Of a stretch of 35,423 nucleotides of DNA, positions 7,926-18,500 are shown piece after piece. Position 1 is the first letter of the stretch. Each line of letters starts with the position of its first letter. The translations under genes and the position numbers were made by a program. Source of the stretch: Bacillota bacterium (lineage in GTDB: Bacteria > Bacillota > Bacilli > Paenibacillales > Paenibacillaceae); NCBI GenBank assembly GCA_023433615.1, contig JAEZCJ010000117.1:1-35423 (forward strand). The letters run 5' to 3'. Below the pieces are notes generated by a model. It saw only the letters and a list, made by a program, of their open reading frames with translations, was not told the origin of the DNA and did no database searches.

Positions 7926-10900
7926 TTGCTAATGAACAAGCTGAATTTATCTCAGATGCGTCTGAGAACCCAGGAGGACCGCTCCCCGGCGGCACTCAAG
8001 GAGGTGTCGAATCAGGAGATTGCCATTATCGGCATCCATGCTCACTTTCCGATGGCACGGGATAAGGACGCCTTTTGGCAGAACATTGTGAATGGCATTA
8101 GCTGCGTATCCGCTTTCCCTGCGAATAGGCGGCTGGATGCGGATCGATACCTGCGGTTTTCTAACAAGGGCGGGGAGCCCGTCGATTATTTGAACGGCTC
8201 CTTCTTGGATGACATCGATAAATTCGACTGTCATTTCTTCCATATTCCGCCTAAGGAAGCCAGCCTCATGAGCCCGCAGCAGCGTTTATTTCTGGAGACG
8301 GCCTGGAACGTGATCGAGGATGCGGGGTATGCCCCTTCGGCATTGCACGGAAGCAACGTCGGGGTATACGTCGGGCATATCGCGGACGTGGAAGGCTACC
8401 AGTACGGCGAGATGATTCGGGATACCGATCCTTCCGTGTTCTCCTCCGCCATGCCGGGCAATCTATCGTCCATTATCCCTAGCCGAATCTCCTACTTGCT
8501 TAATCTCAAGGGGCCAAGCCTGTCCGTGGATACGGCCTGTTCGTCCTCGCTTGTGGCGGTTGAGCTCGCATGCGAAGCGCTGCGGAGAGGCGATTGCGAG
8601 ATGGCGATCGCCGGAGCCGTCCGCGTCAATCTGCTTCCCGTCGACGCCGCTCACGAGAAGCTGGGCATCGAGTCGACCGATGACGAGACGCGAGCATTCG
8701 ATCAGGCGGCGGACGGCTCCGGAACGGGAGAAGGCGCCGCGGCCGTGCTCTTGAAGCCGCTGTACAAGGCCATTCGGGACGGCGATCCCATCTATTGCGT
8801 CATTAAAGGCAGCGCTACCAATCAGGATGGCGCTTCAATGGGCATCACCGCTCCGAATCCTGCCGCACAGACGGAGGTCATGATCAAGGCATGGAAAGCC
8901 GCCGGCATTGATCCCGCATCGCTGACGTACATCGAGACGCATGGCACGGGAACCAAGCTCGGCGACCCGATCGAAGCCGAAGGCATCCACAATGCTTTCG
9001 CGAAATTCACGACCAAAAAGCAGTTTTGCGCGATCGGTTCCGTAAAGACGAATATCGGACACTTGTACGATTGCGCGGGGCTGGCAGGGCTGATCAAGGC
9101 CGCGCTGGCGCTTACGCACCGGACGATTCCGCCGAGCCTTCATTTTAACCGGCCCAATAAGCATATTCCGTTCGTCGACTCCCCTTTCTACGTCAATGCC
9201 AAGTCCAAGGCGTGGGAGATCGAGGAAGGGCACAGACGCTGCGGCGTCAGCTCCTTCGGCCTGTCGGGAACGAACTGCCATATCGTGCTGGAAGAATATC
9301 CGGAATCGCCCCGTCGCGAGGCGGACCCGGAAGAAGCGCAATTGTTTCCTCTATCGGCCAAGACCGAAGCCGCGCTGCAATTGCAATTGCAGCAATTCGA
9401 GCGCTATCTGGCCAAGGGCGGCGGACCGGCCTTTCGGGATCTCTGCTATACCGCTTCCGTCGGACGCGATCACCATGCGGTACGGCTTGCCGTTCTCGCT
9501 CATGGCATCGAAGATCTTGGCATGAAGCTACGGCAACTGGTTGAGACGCCTCGGGGACAATTCGCTGCGCCATGGCTGATAGCCGACGACAGTCCGCAGG
9601 ACAACGGCATGAATCAAGCAGCAGGGCAGTCGGAAGGGCATGCGCGTACGGAGGACTTGCTTGCAATCGGCAGGCAGTACGTAACCGGCAGCAAGATGGA
9701 TTGGGAAGCGCTGTATTCCGGCACCTCCGCTAGAAAAGTAAATCTGCCGGGCTATGCATTCGATCGCGGCAGATGCTGGATCCAAATTCCGGAGAGCCGC
9801 CAGGAGAACGAACGTGACCCGTTGTTCTACGGGCTGGATTGGGTGGAAGAAGAACGCGAAGCGCAGCCTTCCGCTGTACTGCAAGGCGAAACCATGATGG
9901 TGATGGGGGAATGGACAGAACTGACTCAGGCGCTGCAGGACGAGGGCGTCCGCTGCATTCGGGTGGAGCGGGGCAATCGGTATGAGCAGCTTGGCCCGCT
10001 GCATTATCTGATCGGAGACAAGGGGGAAGATTACGAACAGCTTATTGCATCGATTAAACCGCTCGGCATGACGAGAATCATTCATCTATTCGCCTTCAGG
10101 AACGCTTGCGAAGGGAACGGATTCGAGGCGTTGCAGGAAACGCAGAACGTCGGCGTCTACAGTCTCTTTCATTTGACGCAGGCGCTGCTGAACCAGCGGG
10201 CCGGCAATCAGGTGGAGATCGTCGTCGTTGCAGACCAGGTGTATCAGGTGACTGGAACGGAGAAGGAGCTTAAGCCTGGGCATTCACCGATGTTCGGGTT
10301 GGGTAAAGTAATCGGCATCGAGTACCCCCATCTGGACTGCAGAGCGATCGACCTGGATGAAGGGGCTGGAACGCTGGATATTCTGCAGGAGTTATGCCGC
10401 CCGAAGCAAACCTACCAAATTGCGTTCCGGGACGGGAAGCGTTATGCGGAAAAGCTGAATGCCAAACGCCTCGACCAGGCCGATGGACAGCCGGTTGCGG
10501 TGAGAGAGGATGGCGTGTACGTCATCACGGGCGGCGCGGGCAATTTGGGTTTATTGACTGCGCAGCATCTAGCGTCCAAAGGGAAAGTACGCATCGCGCT
10601 GCTCAACCGGACTCCTTTTCCCGACGCGAAACAATGGGACGGCCTGCTGGCTGAGGACGGAGACGCAGAGCTGAAGGCCAAAATCGAAATGATGAAGGCC
10701 ATGACGGCTTCAGGGGCAACGCTCGAACACATTGCGGTTGACGTCACTTCTTTGGACGATATGAACGATGTCATGAGCCGGCTCAGGCGGACGTATCGAA
10801 CAATTAACGGAGTCATCCATGCCGCAGGAATTGCAGGCGCAGGGTTTCTCATTCGCAAGGATCGGGAAGCGTTCCGCCAAGTGATGGGGCCTAAGGTGCT

Positions 10901-13900
10901 GGGGAGCTGGATTCTCGATCAAGTGACGATGCAGGATGAGCTGGACTTCTTCGTCCTCTATTCATCCGGAGTCGCGATCAGCGGCGAAATGGGACAAAGC
11001 GATTATACGGCTGCGAACTGTTACCTGGATGCCTTCGCGGACTATCGCACCCGGCAAGGCAAGCCGACAACGTCGATCAACTGGGTCGTATGGGAAGGGG
11101 CGCGAATGGGGGAAGGCACCAGCCGGAAGATCGATGGGATCTTCAAAGCGCTGCGTGCATCCGAGGCGCTTCGCGCGCTGGATACGGTGCTCGCCCATTC
11201 GATCCCCCGCATTCTGGTCGGACAGCTGAATACGTTCGACCGCAAGGGGCTCGAGCTGTTCAGCAAGGAATCGACGGTGCACTTGCCGGATGAATTGCAG
11301 AGGCTTATATCCGCGGCCGCTCCTCAACCCGCTGTCGGCACGCCGGCTGCCCGCCATAGGGAGGCCGGAATCGGCAAGGGCATCTCCCAATCGCGGCCAG
11401 ATGTCGAACAGACGTTGAGCCGGTTATTCTACGAGGTGCTTGGCTACGAAGAGATAAGCATTCACGACAGCTTCTTCGAGCTTGGCGGAGACTCCGTTCA
11501 GCTGCACCGGCTTCATCGGCTGGTCGATCGGGAGTTCGAAGGCAGAACCTCGATAGCCGACCTGTTCGCCTATTCATCCATAGCGAGGCTAGCCGGATTC
11601 CTGGCGCAATCCGAGCCCAAGGCGCAGACCGGGAGCGAGGCAGCTGCGGCGACATCGACCGCGGCGAAGGATGACATCGCGATCATCGGCATGTCCGCGC
11701 TGTTCCCCGGCGCTTCGGATCCGCAGCGATTCTGGGAAAATATCGAGAACGGAGTCGATTGCATCGGTCCCATTCCGGAAGATCGGCGAACGTATCTCGA
11801 CCAGTATCTGGCATTCACCGGCCAAGACCGCGATGGCCATCCGGGTTATATCGATTGCGGCTATGTTGACGGTGCGGATGAATTCGATTATCGGTTCTTC
11901 AAGCTATCGCCCAAGGAAGCGAATTTAACCGACCCCTGCCAGCGCCTCTTCATGCAGACCGCCTGGAATGCCATCGAGGATGCGGGCTACGGAGGGGAGA
12001 AGCTGAGAGGCAGCCGCACCGGCATCTATATCGGCCATGCGAGCGTGATTCGGGATTCGTATCAGAAACTATTGACGGACATTGATCCGGTCATGATGTC
12101 GGATTCCGTCGTCGGCAATGTGTCCGCCATGATTCCGACGCGCATCGCGCATTTGCTGGACTTAAAGGGCCCTACGATGATTGTGGATACGGCATGCTCG
12201 TCGTCGTTAACCGCGGCGCACCTGGCCTGCAACGCGATTCGCAGCGGCGATTGCGACACTGCGCTGGTAGGCGGGATCAAGCTGTTCCTGCTGCCCTTCA
12301 ATCATGACTACTACAAGATCGGGATCGAATCCAAGGATGGGAAGACGAGAGCGTTCGATGCGCATTCCGACGGGTCGGGCCTCGGAGAAGGCACGGCGGT
12401 CGTCGTGCTGAAATCGCTGAGCAAGGCGCTTGCGGACGGGGACCATATTCATGCCGTCATTAAAGGAAGCGCGCTCAATCAAGACGGGCAATCCATGGGG
12501 ATAACCGCACCGAACCCTATAGCGCAGACGGATGTCATAATCCGAGCTTGGGAGAAGGCCGGCATCCATCCCGAATCGATCGCCTATATCGAGACCCATG
12601 GGACAGGCACGGAATTGGGCGACCCGATCGAAATCAGCGGACTCAAGCATGCTTTTGAACGCTACACGGACAAAAAACAGTTCTGCGCGATCGGCTCCGT
12701 GAAATCGAATATCGGGCATTTGAATGAAGGGGCCGGGATGGCCTCCATCATCAAGGCGGTCTTCGCGCTGAAAAATCGGGTCATACCGCCAAGCCTGTAT
12801 TTCCAAACGCCGAATGCGAAAATCGACTTTAGCGGATCCCCGCTCTTCGTGAACGCAACGAAGCGTAAGTGGCAGCAAGAGCAAGCGGATCAGCCGATGC
12901 GATGCGCGATCAGCTCGTTCGGCCTCAGCGGAACGAACTGCCATATGGTCCTTGAGGAGTATAGGGCGCCGGCAGCCGCCGCGCCGATTGCGCCGTTGGA
13001 TCCGAATTCCCCTTGGATCCTGACGTTATCGGCTGCTAGCAGAGGATCGCTGCAGCGGCTGGTGAAACGTTACGCCGCCGGAATGAGTGCCTTCTCCTCG
13101 GCTGCGATTGCTAGCATATGCTACACGGCTAACACGGGAAGAGGCCATTATCCGCATCGGCTGGCGCTGCAGATCACGGATCTGGACGATCTGCGGCAGA
13201 AGCTGAAGCTGTTGGCTTCGCAGCAGGATGCAGCTCCTCAGCCGTTAGAAGGAATCTTCGCCGGTACGCATCGTGTCGTCAGCGATTCCAGGAGCATAAG
13301 AGCGAGCGAAGACATTACGGAGAGCAGGAAGCGAGAGCTGACGAGCGAGGCGGAGGCAGCAGTCAGCCGCTATCTGGAGACGGCCGAGCTCGATTCGGAC
13401 GCGATCTGCCGGTTGTACGTGCTGGGGGCGGATATTCCATGGGATCGCCTGTACGGCGGGCAGACTTACGTAAAAATGCCGCTGCCGGTCTATCCATTCG
13501 AAAAGTCGAAATGCTGGGTACAAATTCCGAAGCCGCAGCTAACGGCTGCCCCTGTGAATGAGGATAGAATAGCAAGTGCGATTGCAGCGTCGAAACCGAT
13601 CGGCTATACGATGAGATGGGTCGAGCAGGAGAGGGCGGATGCGCCAGCAGCCGGCGGGAATGCCGGCGGCATCCTGCTCATCCAAGACGAGAGAGGCATC
13701 GCCGCTCAGTTGGCCGACAGGCTAAGGCGGCTCGGCAGGCAGGTTGAGACCGTGGATATGCCGCATTTCAACCGCGCGATCGATGATCTCGAGCAGGAAG
13801 CGGACATGATCCGGCAGCTGAAGGATACGCTCATGGGCTTCGCGGATGGCGGGCTTGCCCAGATCATTCATTGCGGGACGATTGCCCCAGTCGGCAAGTC

Positions 13901-15566
13901 GATCACGAGCTTCGAAGACCTGGAGAAGAGCCAGCAGAGAGGCGCGGCAGGCCTGCTGCTTCTTGTCAAAGCATGGTCGGCATGCGGCTTCTCGGATGAG
14001 ACGGAATTGGTGCTGGTCTCCGAATGCGTGAACCGGGTAAGCGGCGCCGAGAGCAGGCTATGCCCGGAGAACGCATCGTTATTCGGGCTTGGACAGGTCA
14101 TTCCGCGGGAGCATCCGACGCTGAAATGCCGGAGCATCGATATCGATCAGGAGACCGGAATCGACGAGCTGCTGTCCGAAATCGCAGTCGGGAGTCCTGC
14201 CCGATGCGCCGCATTCCGGGGCGGCGTGCGCTATGTCGAAATGTTCGATGCATGCAGCGAGTCAGAGCAGCTGCAGGGAATGCCTCCCGCGGTCGAGGAA
14301 GGCAGCGTCTACCTCATTACAGGCGGGCTGGGGGCAATCGGACTCGAGACGGCCAAGTGGCTTGCCGGCAAAGGGAACGTGAAGCTGGCCTTGGTCGGCC
14401 GGTCAATCATTCCCGAGCGAAGGCAATGGGACGCTATTCTTGCCAGCGCCGACGACCCGAAGACCTGCAGCATCATTCAAGCGGTCAGGGAGATCGAAGC
14501 GAAGGGGTCCAGCGTGCTGCTCTACAGCGCGGACGTTGCCAATCCGGATGAGACGGCCGGGCTGCTGGATGCGATTCGCCGCGAAGGCGCGATCAAGGGG
14601 ATCGTCCATGGAGCGGGCATTGCCAGGACAGAGCCGATGATCGATAAGCCGCTTGGCGCGTTCGAGCAGGTCATGCGGGCGAAAGTATACGGCACTTGGC
14701 TGCTGGACCGCTTCACGCAGGAGGATAAACTGGATTTCTTCGTGATGTATTCTTCCGTCGCCACGATGTTCGAAACAGGCTATCAGAGCGATTATATAGC
14801 CGCGAATGCTTACTTGGATGCATTCGCGTCCCTGCCCTCCCATGACGGCCGGCGTAGGTTAACGGTCAATTGGACGACGTGGCGGGATATCGGGATGGCG
14901 GCTAATCAGAGCTTCCAGAGCGATACGATCTTCTTAACCGTCGATGCGGTTCGCGCAATGGGGCTGTTGGAGCAAGCTTGGGCCGGATCGTTGAATCGCA
15001 TCCTGCTAGGCGAATTGAATGCGGAGAGCAAGATGGCGCTATGGCTGGACAATTATGCGGTTCTGTTGTCCGAACGGGTCATGGCAAGCTTGGAGCCGCT
15101 GCGAAGGAAGCACAAGGCAACGGCCTCACGAGCGGCAGGTCTGCAGCATTCGTCTCCGGTTAAGCTGCTTGGCGATGAGCAGCATGTGCGCGGCAAGGAG
15201 GTCATGACGGTAGCCGAAGCCTGCAAAGAGGTGTTAGGCGTCGCGGAAGTCGATCTCTACGAGAACTTCTTCGAGATGGGGGCGGACTCGCTAATCATCC
15301 GCCAAATCTACCAGAAGCTAAGCAAGCTGTATCCCGGCATGCTGATGGTTACGGATCTGTTCGAATACCCGACCGTTCACAAGCTGTCCGTGTACATCCA
15401 GAGCAAGCTGGAGACGCAAGAAGCAGCGGCAGGATTGGCAAATGACGCAGCCGCGAATCGCGGGAGCAGTGCCGAGGAGCGGCTGAACTGGATTTTCGAG
15501 AAGCTGGATGACGGAGAGCTGAATGTCGATGAAGCCCTCTCGAAACTAGGGAGCAAGAGGAGGTGA
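7926..15566 (+). CDS. Trans-AT PKS 1, modules 1 and 2 (KS-KR-ACP-KS-KR-ACP)
   Basis: A 2546-residue PKS. Domains by residue: KS1 ~30-455, KS-adapter remnant ~470-640, KR1 structural half ~645-850 and catalytic half ~860-1060, ACP1 ~1155-1225, KS2 ~1247-1670, KR2 ~2130-2330, ACP2 ~2420-2490, C-terminal docking hairpin ~2515-2546. No AT domain lies between KS and KR; only the adapter with YTANTGRGHYPHRLA and a post-adapter KxPLPVYPFEKSKCW remain, as in trans-AT synthases. No dehydratase HxxxGxxxxP, enoyl reductase or methyltransferase motif was seen. The N terminus has no helical docking hairpin, unlike the later PKS proteins, as expected for the protein that accepts the starter from the loading ligase. 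Starts at TTG; the stop overlaps the next gene's ribosome site. Confidence 0.96.
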   Translation: MLMNKLNLSQMRLRTQEDRSPAALKEVSNQEIAIIGIHAHFPMARDKDAFWQNIVNGISCVSAFPANRRLDADRYLRFSNKGGEPVDYLNGSFLDDIDKFDCHFFHIPPKEASLMSPQQRLFLETAWNVIEDAGYAPSALHGSNVGVYVGHIADVEGYQYGEMIRDTDPSVFSSAMPGNLSSIIPSRISYLLNLKGPSLSVDTACSSSLVAVELACEALRRGDCEMAIAGAVRVNLLPVDAAHEKLGIESTDDETRAFDQAADGSGTGEGAAAVLLKPLYKAIRDGDPIYCVIKGSATNQDGASMGITAPNPAAQTEVMIKAWKAAGIDPASLTYIETHGTGTKLGDPIEAEGIHNAFAKFTTKKQFCAIGSVKTNIGHLYDCAGLAGLIKAALALTHRTIPPSLHFNRPNKHIPFVDSPFYVNAKSKAWEIEEGHRRCGVSSFGLSGTNCHIVLEEYPESPRREADPEEAQLFPLSAKTEAALQLQLQQFERYLAKGGGPAFRDLCYTASVGRDHHAVRLAVLAHGIEDLGMKLRQLVETPRGQFAAPWLIADDSPQDNGMNQAAGQSEGHARTEDLLAIGRQYVTGSKMDWEALYSGTSARKVNLPGYAFDRGRCWIQIPESRQENERDPLFYGLDWVEEEREAQPSAVLQGETMMVMGEWTELTQALQDEGVRCIRVERGNRYEQLGPLHYLIGDKGEDYEQLIASIKPLGMTRIIHLFAFRNACEGNGFEALQETQNVGVYSLFHLTQALLNQRAGNQVEIVVVADQVYQVTGTEKELKPGHSPMFGLGKVIGIEYPHLDCRAIDLDEGAGTLDILQELCRPKQTYQIAFRDGKRYAEKLNAKRLDQADGQPVAVREDGVYVITGGAGNLGLLTAQHLASKGKVRIALLNRTPFPDAKQWDGLLAEDGDAELKAKIEMMKAMTASGATLEHIAVDVTSLDDMNDVMSRLRRTYRTINGVIHAAGIAGAGFLIRKDREAFRQVMGPKVLGSWILDQVTMQDELDFFVLYSSGVAISGEMGQSDYTAANCYLDAFADYRTRQGKPTTSINWVVWEGARMGEGTSRKIDGIFKALRASEALRALDTVLAHSIPRILVGQLNTFDRKGLELFSKESTVHLPDELQRLISAAAPQPAVGTPAARHREAGIGKGISQSRPDVEQTLSRLFYEVLGYEEISIHDSFFELGGDSVQLHRLHRLVDREFEGRTSIADLFAYSSIARLAGFLAQSEPKAQTGSEAAAATSTAAKDDIAIIGMSALFPGASDPQRFWENIENGVDCIGPIPEDRRTYLDQYLAFTGQDRDGHPGYIDCGYVDGADEFDYRFFKLSPKEANLTDPCQRLFMQTAWNAIEDAGYGGEKLRGSRTGIYIGHASVIRDSYQKLLTDIDPVMMSDSVVGNVSAMIPTRIAHLLDLKGPTMIVDTACSSSLTAAHLACNAIRSGDCDTALVGGIKLFLLPFNHDYYKIGIESKDGKTRAFDAHSDGSGLGEGTAVVVLKSLSKALADGDHIHAVIKGSALNQDGQSMGITAPNPIAQTDVIIRAWEKAGIHPESIAYIETHGTGTELGDPIEISGLKHAFERYTDKKQFCAIGSVKSNIGHLNEGAGMASIIKAVFALKNRVIPPSLYFQTPNAKIDFSGSPLFVNATKRKWQQEQADQPMRCAISSFGLSGTNCHMVLEEYRAPAAAAPIAPLDPNSPWILTLSAASRGSLQRLVKRYAAGMSAFSSAAIASICYTANTGRGHYPHRLALQITDLDDLRQKLKLLASQQDAAPQPLEGIFAGTHRVVSDSRSIRASEDITESRKRELTSEAEAAVSRYLETAELDSDAICRLYVLGADIPWDRLYGGQTYVKMPLPVYPFEKSKCWVQIPKPQLTAAPVNEDRIASAIAASKPIGYTMRWVEQERADAPAAGGNAGGILLIQDERGIAAQLADRLRRLGRQVETVDMPHFNRAIDDLEQEADMIRQLKDTLMGFADGGLAQIIHCGTIAPVGKSITSFEDLEKSQQRGAAGLLLLVKAWSACGFSDETELVLVSECVNRVSGAESRLCPENASLFGLGQVIPREHPTLKCRSIDIDQETGIDELLSEIAVGSPARCAAFRGGVRYVEMFDACSESEQLQGMPPAVEEGSVYLITGGLGAIGLETAKWLAGKGNVKLALVGRSIIPERRQWDAILASADDPKTCSIIQAVREIEAKGSSVLLYSADVANPDETAGLLDAIRREGAIKGIVHGAGIARTEPMIDKPLGAFEQVMRAKVYGTWLLDRFTQEDKLDFFVMYSSVATMFETGYQSDYIAANAYLDAFASLPSHDGRRRLTVNWTTWRDIGMAANQSFQSDTIFLTVDAVRAMGLLEQAWAGSLNRILLGELNAESKMALWLDNYAVLLSERVMASLEPLRRKHKATASRAAGLQHSSPVKLLGDEQHVRGKEVMTVAEACKEVLGVAEVDLYENFFEMGADSLIIRQIYQKLSKLYPGMLMVTDLFEYPTVHKLSVYIQSKLETQEAAAGLANDAAANRGSSAEERLNWIFEKLDDGELNVDEALSKLGSKRR
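8013..11610 (+). other. PKS module 1: KS-KR-ACP
   Basis: KS catalytic triad Cys205 (DTACSSS), His339 (HGTGT) and His379 (NIGHL) is complete. KR1 has the nucleotide loop GGAGNLG, SSG and Tyr1027 with TAANCY, so it should be active. It lacks the Asp of the LDD position (AGIAGAGFL). ACP1 Ser1190 lies in GGDSV. Predicted output: beta-hydroxy unit. Confidence 0.93.
11667..15420 (+). other. PKS module 2: KS-KR-ACP
   Basis: KS triad Cys1424, His1558 and His1598 is complete. KR2 has GGLGAIG and Tyr2290 in SDYIAANAY; the LDD position reads AGIARTEPM (no Asp). ACP2 Ser2455 lies in GADSL. Predicted output: beta-hydroxy unit. Confidence 0.93.
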
Positions 15567-15570
15567 GGAT

Positions 15571-18500
15571 ATGGAACGCACGTATCGTTATTTGCTGAAC
15601 AGCGTGAAGGACAAGAAGATCGAGAGGGAACTCGCGATCGAGCTCATCCAGATGCTTGAAGCGGAAGCAGCGGAAACGGTCGATATCGCGATCGTCGGGA
15701 TGGCCGCCAAGCTGCCTGCCATATCGGATTTACAGGAATACTGGGAGGTCATCGAGAGCGGCATCGATTGCATTACGGAATTTCCCGATTCCAGGAGCCG
15801 GGATATTGCGCGGCATCTCCGCTTCAAGGGAGTACCGGAGGAAGAGATCCGTTACAACCGAAGCGCCTACCTGACCGAGATCGACAAGTTCGATTATAAG
15901 TTCTTCAAGCTGTCGCCCCGCGAAGCAGCCTTAATGGACCCTTCGCAGCGCTTGTTCCTGGAGACATGCTGGGAAGCGATCGAGAATGCCGGATATGGCG
16001 GGAGCAGGCTCGAAGGCAGCAGCACGGGCATCTATGCGGGCTTCGCCAGCAACCTGAGAGATTTGTACGCGAAGATGATTGAAGAAGCTGACCCCAACGG
16101 GCTGTCCATCGCCATGGTGGGGAATTTAACGGCAGTCATTCCGGGCAGAGTCAGCTATTTGCTGGATTTGAGAGGACCCAGCATGGTCATCGATACGGCC
16201 TGCTCCTCCTCGTTGGTAGCGATCGATATGGCATGCCAGGCGCTGCGCGGCGGCGTGTGCGGCATGGCGTTGGCAGGCGGCATCAACATTAACACGATGC
16301 CGCTGGACAAGGATTATCTTCAGACCGGGATCGAATCGACGGACGGCGTCTCCAGAGCGTTCGACGATCAGTCCGACGGATCCGGAATCGGCGAAGGGAT
16401 CGGCGTGGTCGTGCTTAAGCCGCTTAAGGATGCACAGCGGGACAATGATCACGTCTATGCCGTTATCAAGGGATCCGCCACGAATCAGGACGGGCGATCC
16501 GCCGGCATTACGGCGCCGAATCCGCACGCGCAGAGCGCGGTCATTCTGAAGGCATGGGAGAATGCGGGAATCGATCCCGAGACGATCGCTTACATGGAGA
16601 CGCACGGTACCGGCACGAATCTGGGAGACCCGATCGAGATTCAGGGGATTCAAGCGGCATTCCGCAAGCATACCGACAAGAAACAATTCTGCGCCGTAAG
16701 CTCGCTGAAGACCAATATCGGCCATCTGAGCGAAGCTGCCGGCATCACGAGCGTCATTAAAGCGGCATTGGCCTTGCAGCATAAGCGGATTCCGCCGTCC
16801 ATTCATTTCGGGAAGCCGAATCGATCGATTCCGTTCGAGGAATCGCCGGTCTACGTCAACACGAAGCCGAGACATTGGGAAAAGGGCGACCATCCGAGAA
16901 GATGCGGGGTCAGCGCCTTCGGCATTAGCGGCACCAATTGCCATATCGTGCTGGAGGAGGCGCCGGAGCCTTCCGCCATCCTACCCGTCCAATCGGACGG
17001 TTCGCTGCTCGCGTTGTCCGCCAAGACGAAGCAAGCGCTCGAGACGCTGATCGGTCAATATGCGGGAGCGCTGCAGGCAAACCAAGAGCAGCGCTTGGAC
17101 GATATTTGTTACACCGCCGGCACGGGCAGAGGCCATTACAGCCATCGGCTGGCCGTTCGATGCACCAGCACGCAAGATCTATTGCGCAAGCTGGAGGGCT
17201 TGCGGCTCGATGGATGGGATGCATCCGATCCGGATATCGTGTACGGCTATCATCGGCTCGCCGAGACGGCGAAGGAACAGGGCGATCTGCTGAAGGAAGA
17301 CGCAGACCGGCTCTCGGAAGAGGCGCATCGGCTGGCATTGGCTGATCCGGTAGGTCCCGAGGGCCAGACGGCAAGGCTGCGGCAGCTCGCCAAGGCCTAT
17401 GCGGCGGGAGCCGCAATGGATTGGGAGATTCTATACAGGGGGATAACGGCCAGGAAAGTTCCGCTCCCCGCTTACCCGTTCGAGAAAAGCAGGTGCTGGA
17501 TCGAGCTTCCGGAGCAGCAGCAAGCGGCGGCGGAGGAGGACCGAGGCCATCTGTTCTACGGGATGAGCTGGAAGGCTGAGCCGCTGGAAGAGAGCGGCGA
17601 ACCGGTCGAGATCGGAGAGGTACTGCTCGTCAGGCCGCCGGAGGGCTCGCCCTTTGTCCAAGACATCGCCGATCGGCTGAGCGCCCGAGGAATTCCCGTG
17701 ATCGAGGTAACGATCGGGGAAGCATACGAACGTATCGATCCTTATCGTTATTCCATTGCCAACAAGGAGGAAGATTACGACCGGTTGCTGGCAGATACCA
17801 GCGGGAATCGAATTACCCATATCGTTCATCTATGCGGGCTATCGGGCCGGCAATCGTCCGATACGCTGGAGGAGCTCGAGCAGCAGCAGGATCTGGGCGT
17901 GTTCAACCTGGTCCGGTTAGCTAGAGCCGTAATGCGGACCGCACGGAAAAAGAAGCTGTACATGCTGTTGTTCAGTTCCTTCCTCCACGCCATCACCCGG
18001 AAGGAACCGTCGATTCGCCCGGAGACCGCGCCGTTCATCGGATTAGGGAAAGTGATCACGCAAGAATTCCCTGCGCTGGTCTGCAAGGCGGTGGATATCG
18101 ACGATGCGACGAACGCGGATGCGGTCCTGCCGGAGCTTGAATGGTTCTCGAACCAATATCAAGCGGGCTATCGGGACGATATCCGATTCGTCGAGACGTT
18201 CGGCAGGATCGAACCGCTCGAGCACCCGCCGGCCAATCTAAGCTTCCGCGAGGATGGAGTCTACCTGATCACGGGCGGCACCGGCGGGATCGGCTTGGAG
18301 ACGGCCCAATACATCGCTTCCAAGGCGCAAGCTAAGATCGCGCTGGTCAACCGAACGCGTCTCCCGGATCGCGAGCGATGGCCCGAGATCGTGTCGGGCG
18401 GCACGGATCCGAGTGCGGCAGCGATCATTCGCCGCCTGCAGCAGATCGAATCCGGCGGGGCAGCGATCATTCTGCTGCATGCGGATGTGTCGGACTATGC

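Noticed and set aside
9375..9392. Perfect 18-base palindrome CTGCAATTGCAATTGCAG
   Set aside because: It encodes the alternating Leu-Gln stretch in the KS adapter of module 1 and is explained by repeated codons; no other copy or regulatory context.
10277..10290. GHSPMFG in PKS1 as a possible acyltransferase active site
   Set aside because: It falls in the KR structural subdomain at the position where other modules read like ENASLFGLG; it is not GHSxG and no AT fold surrounds it.
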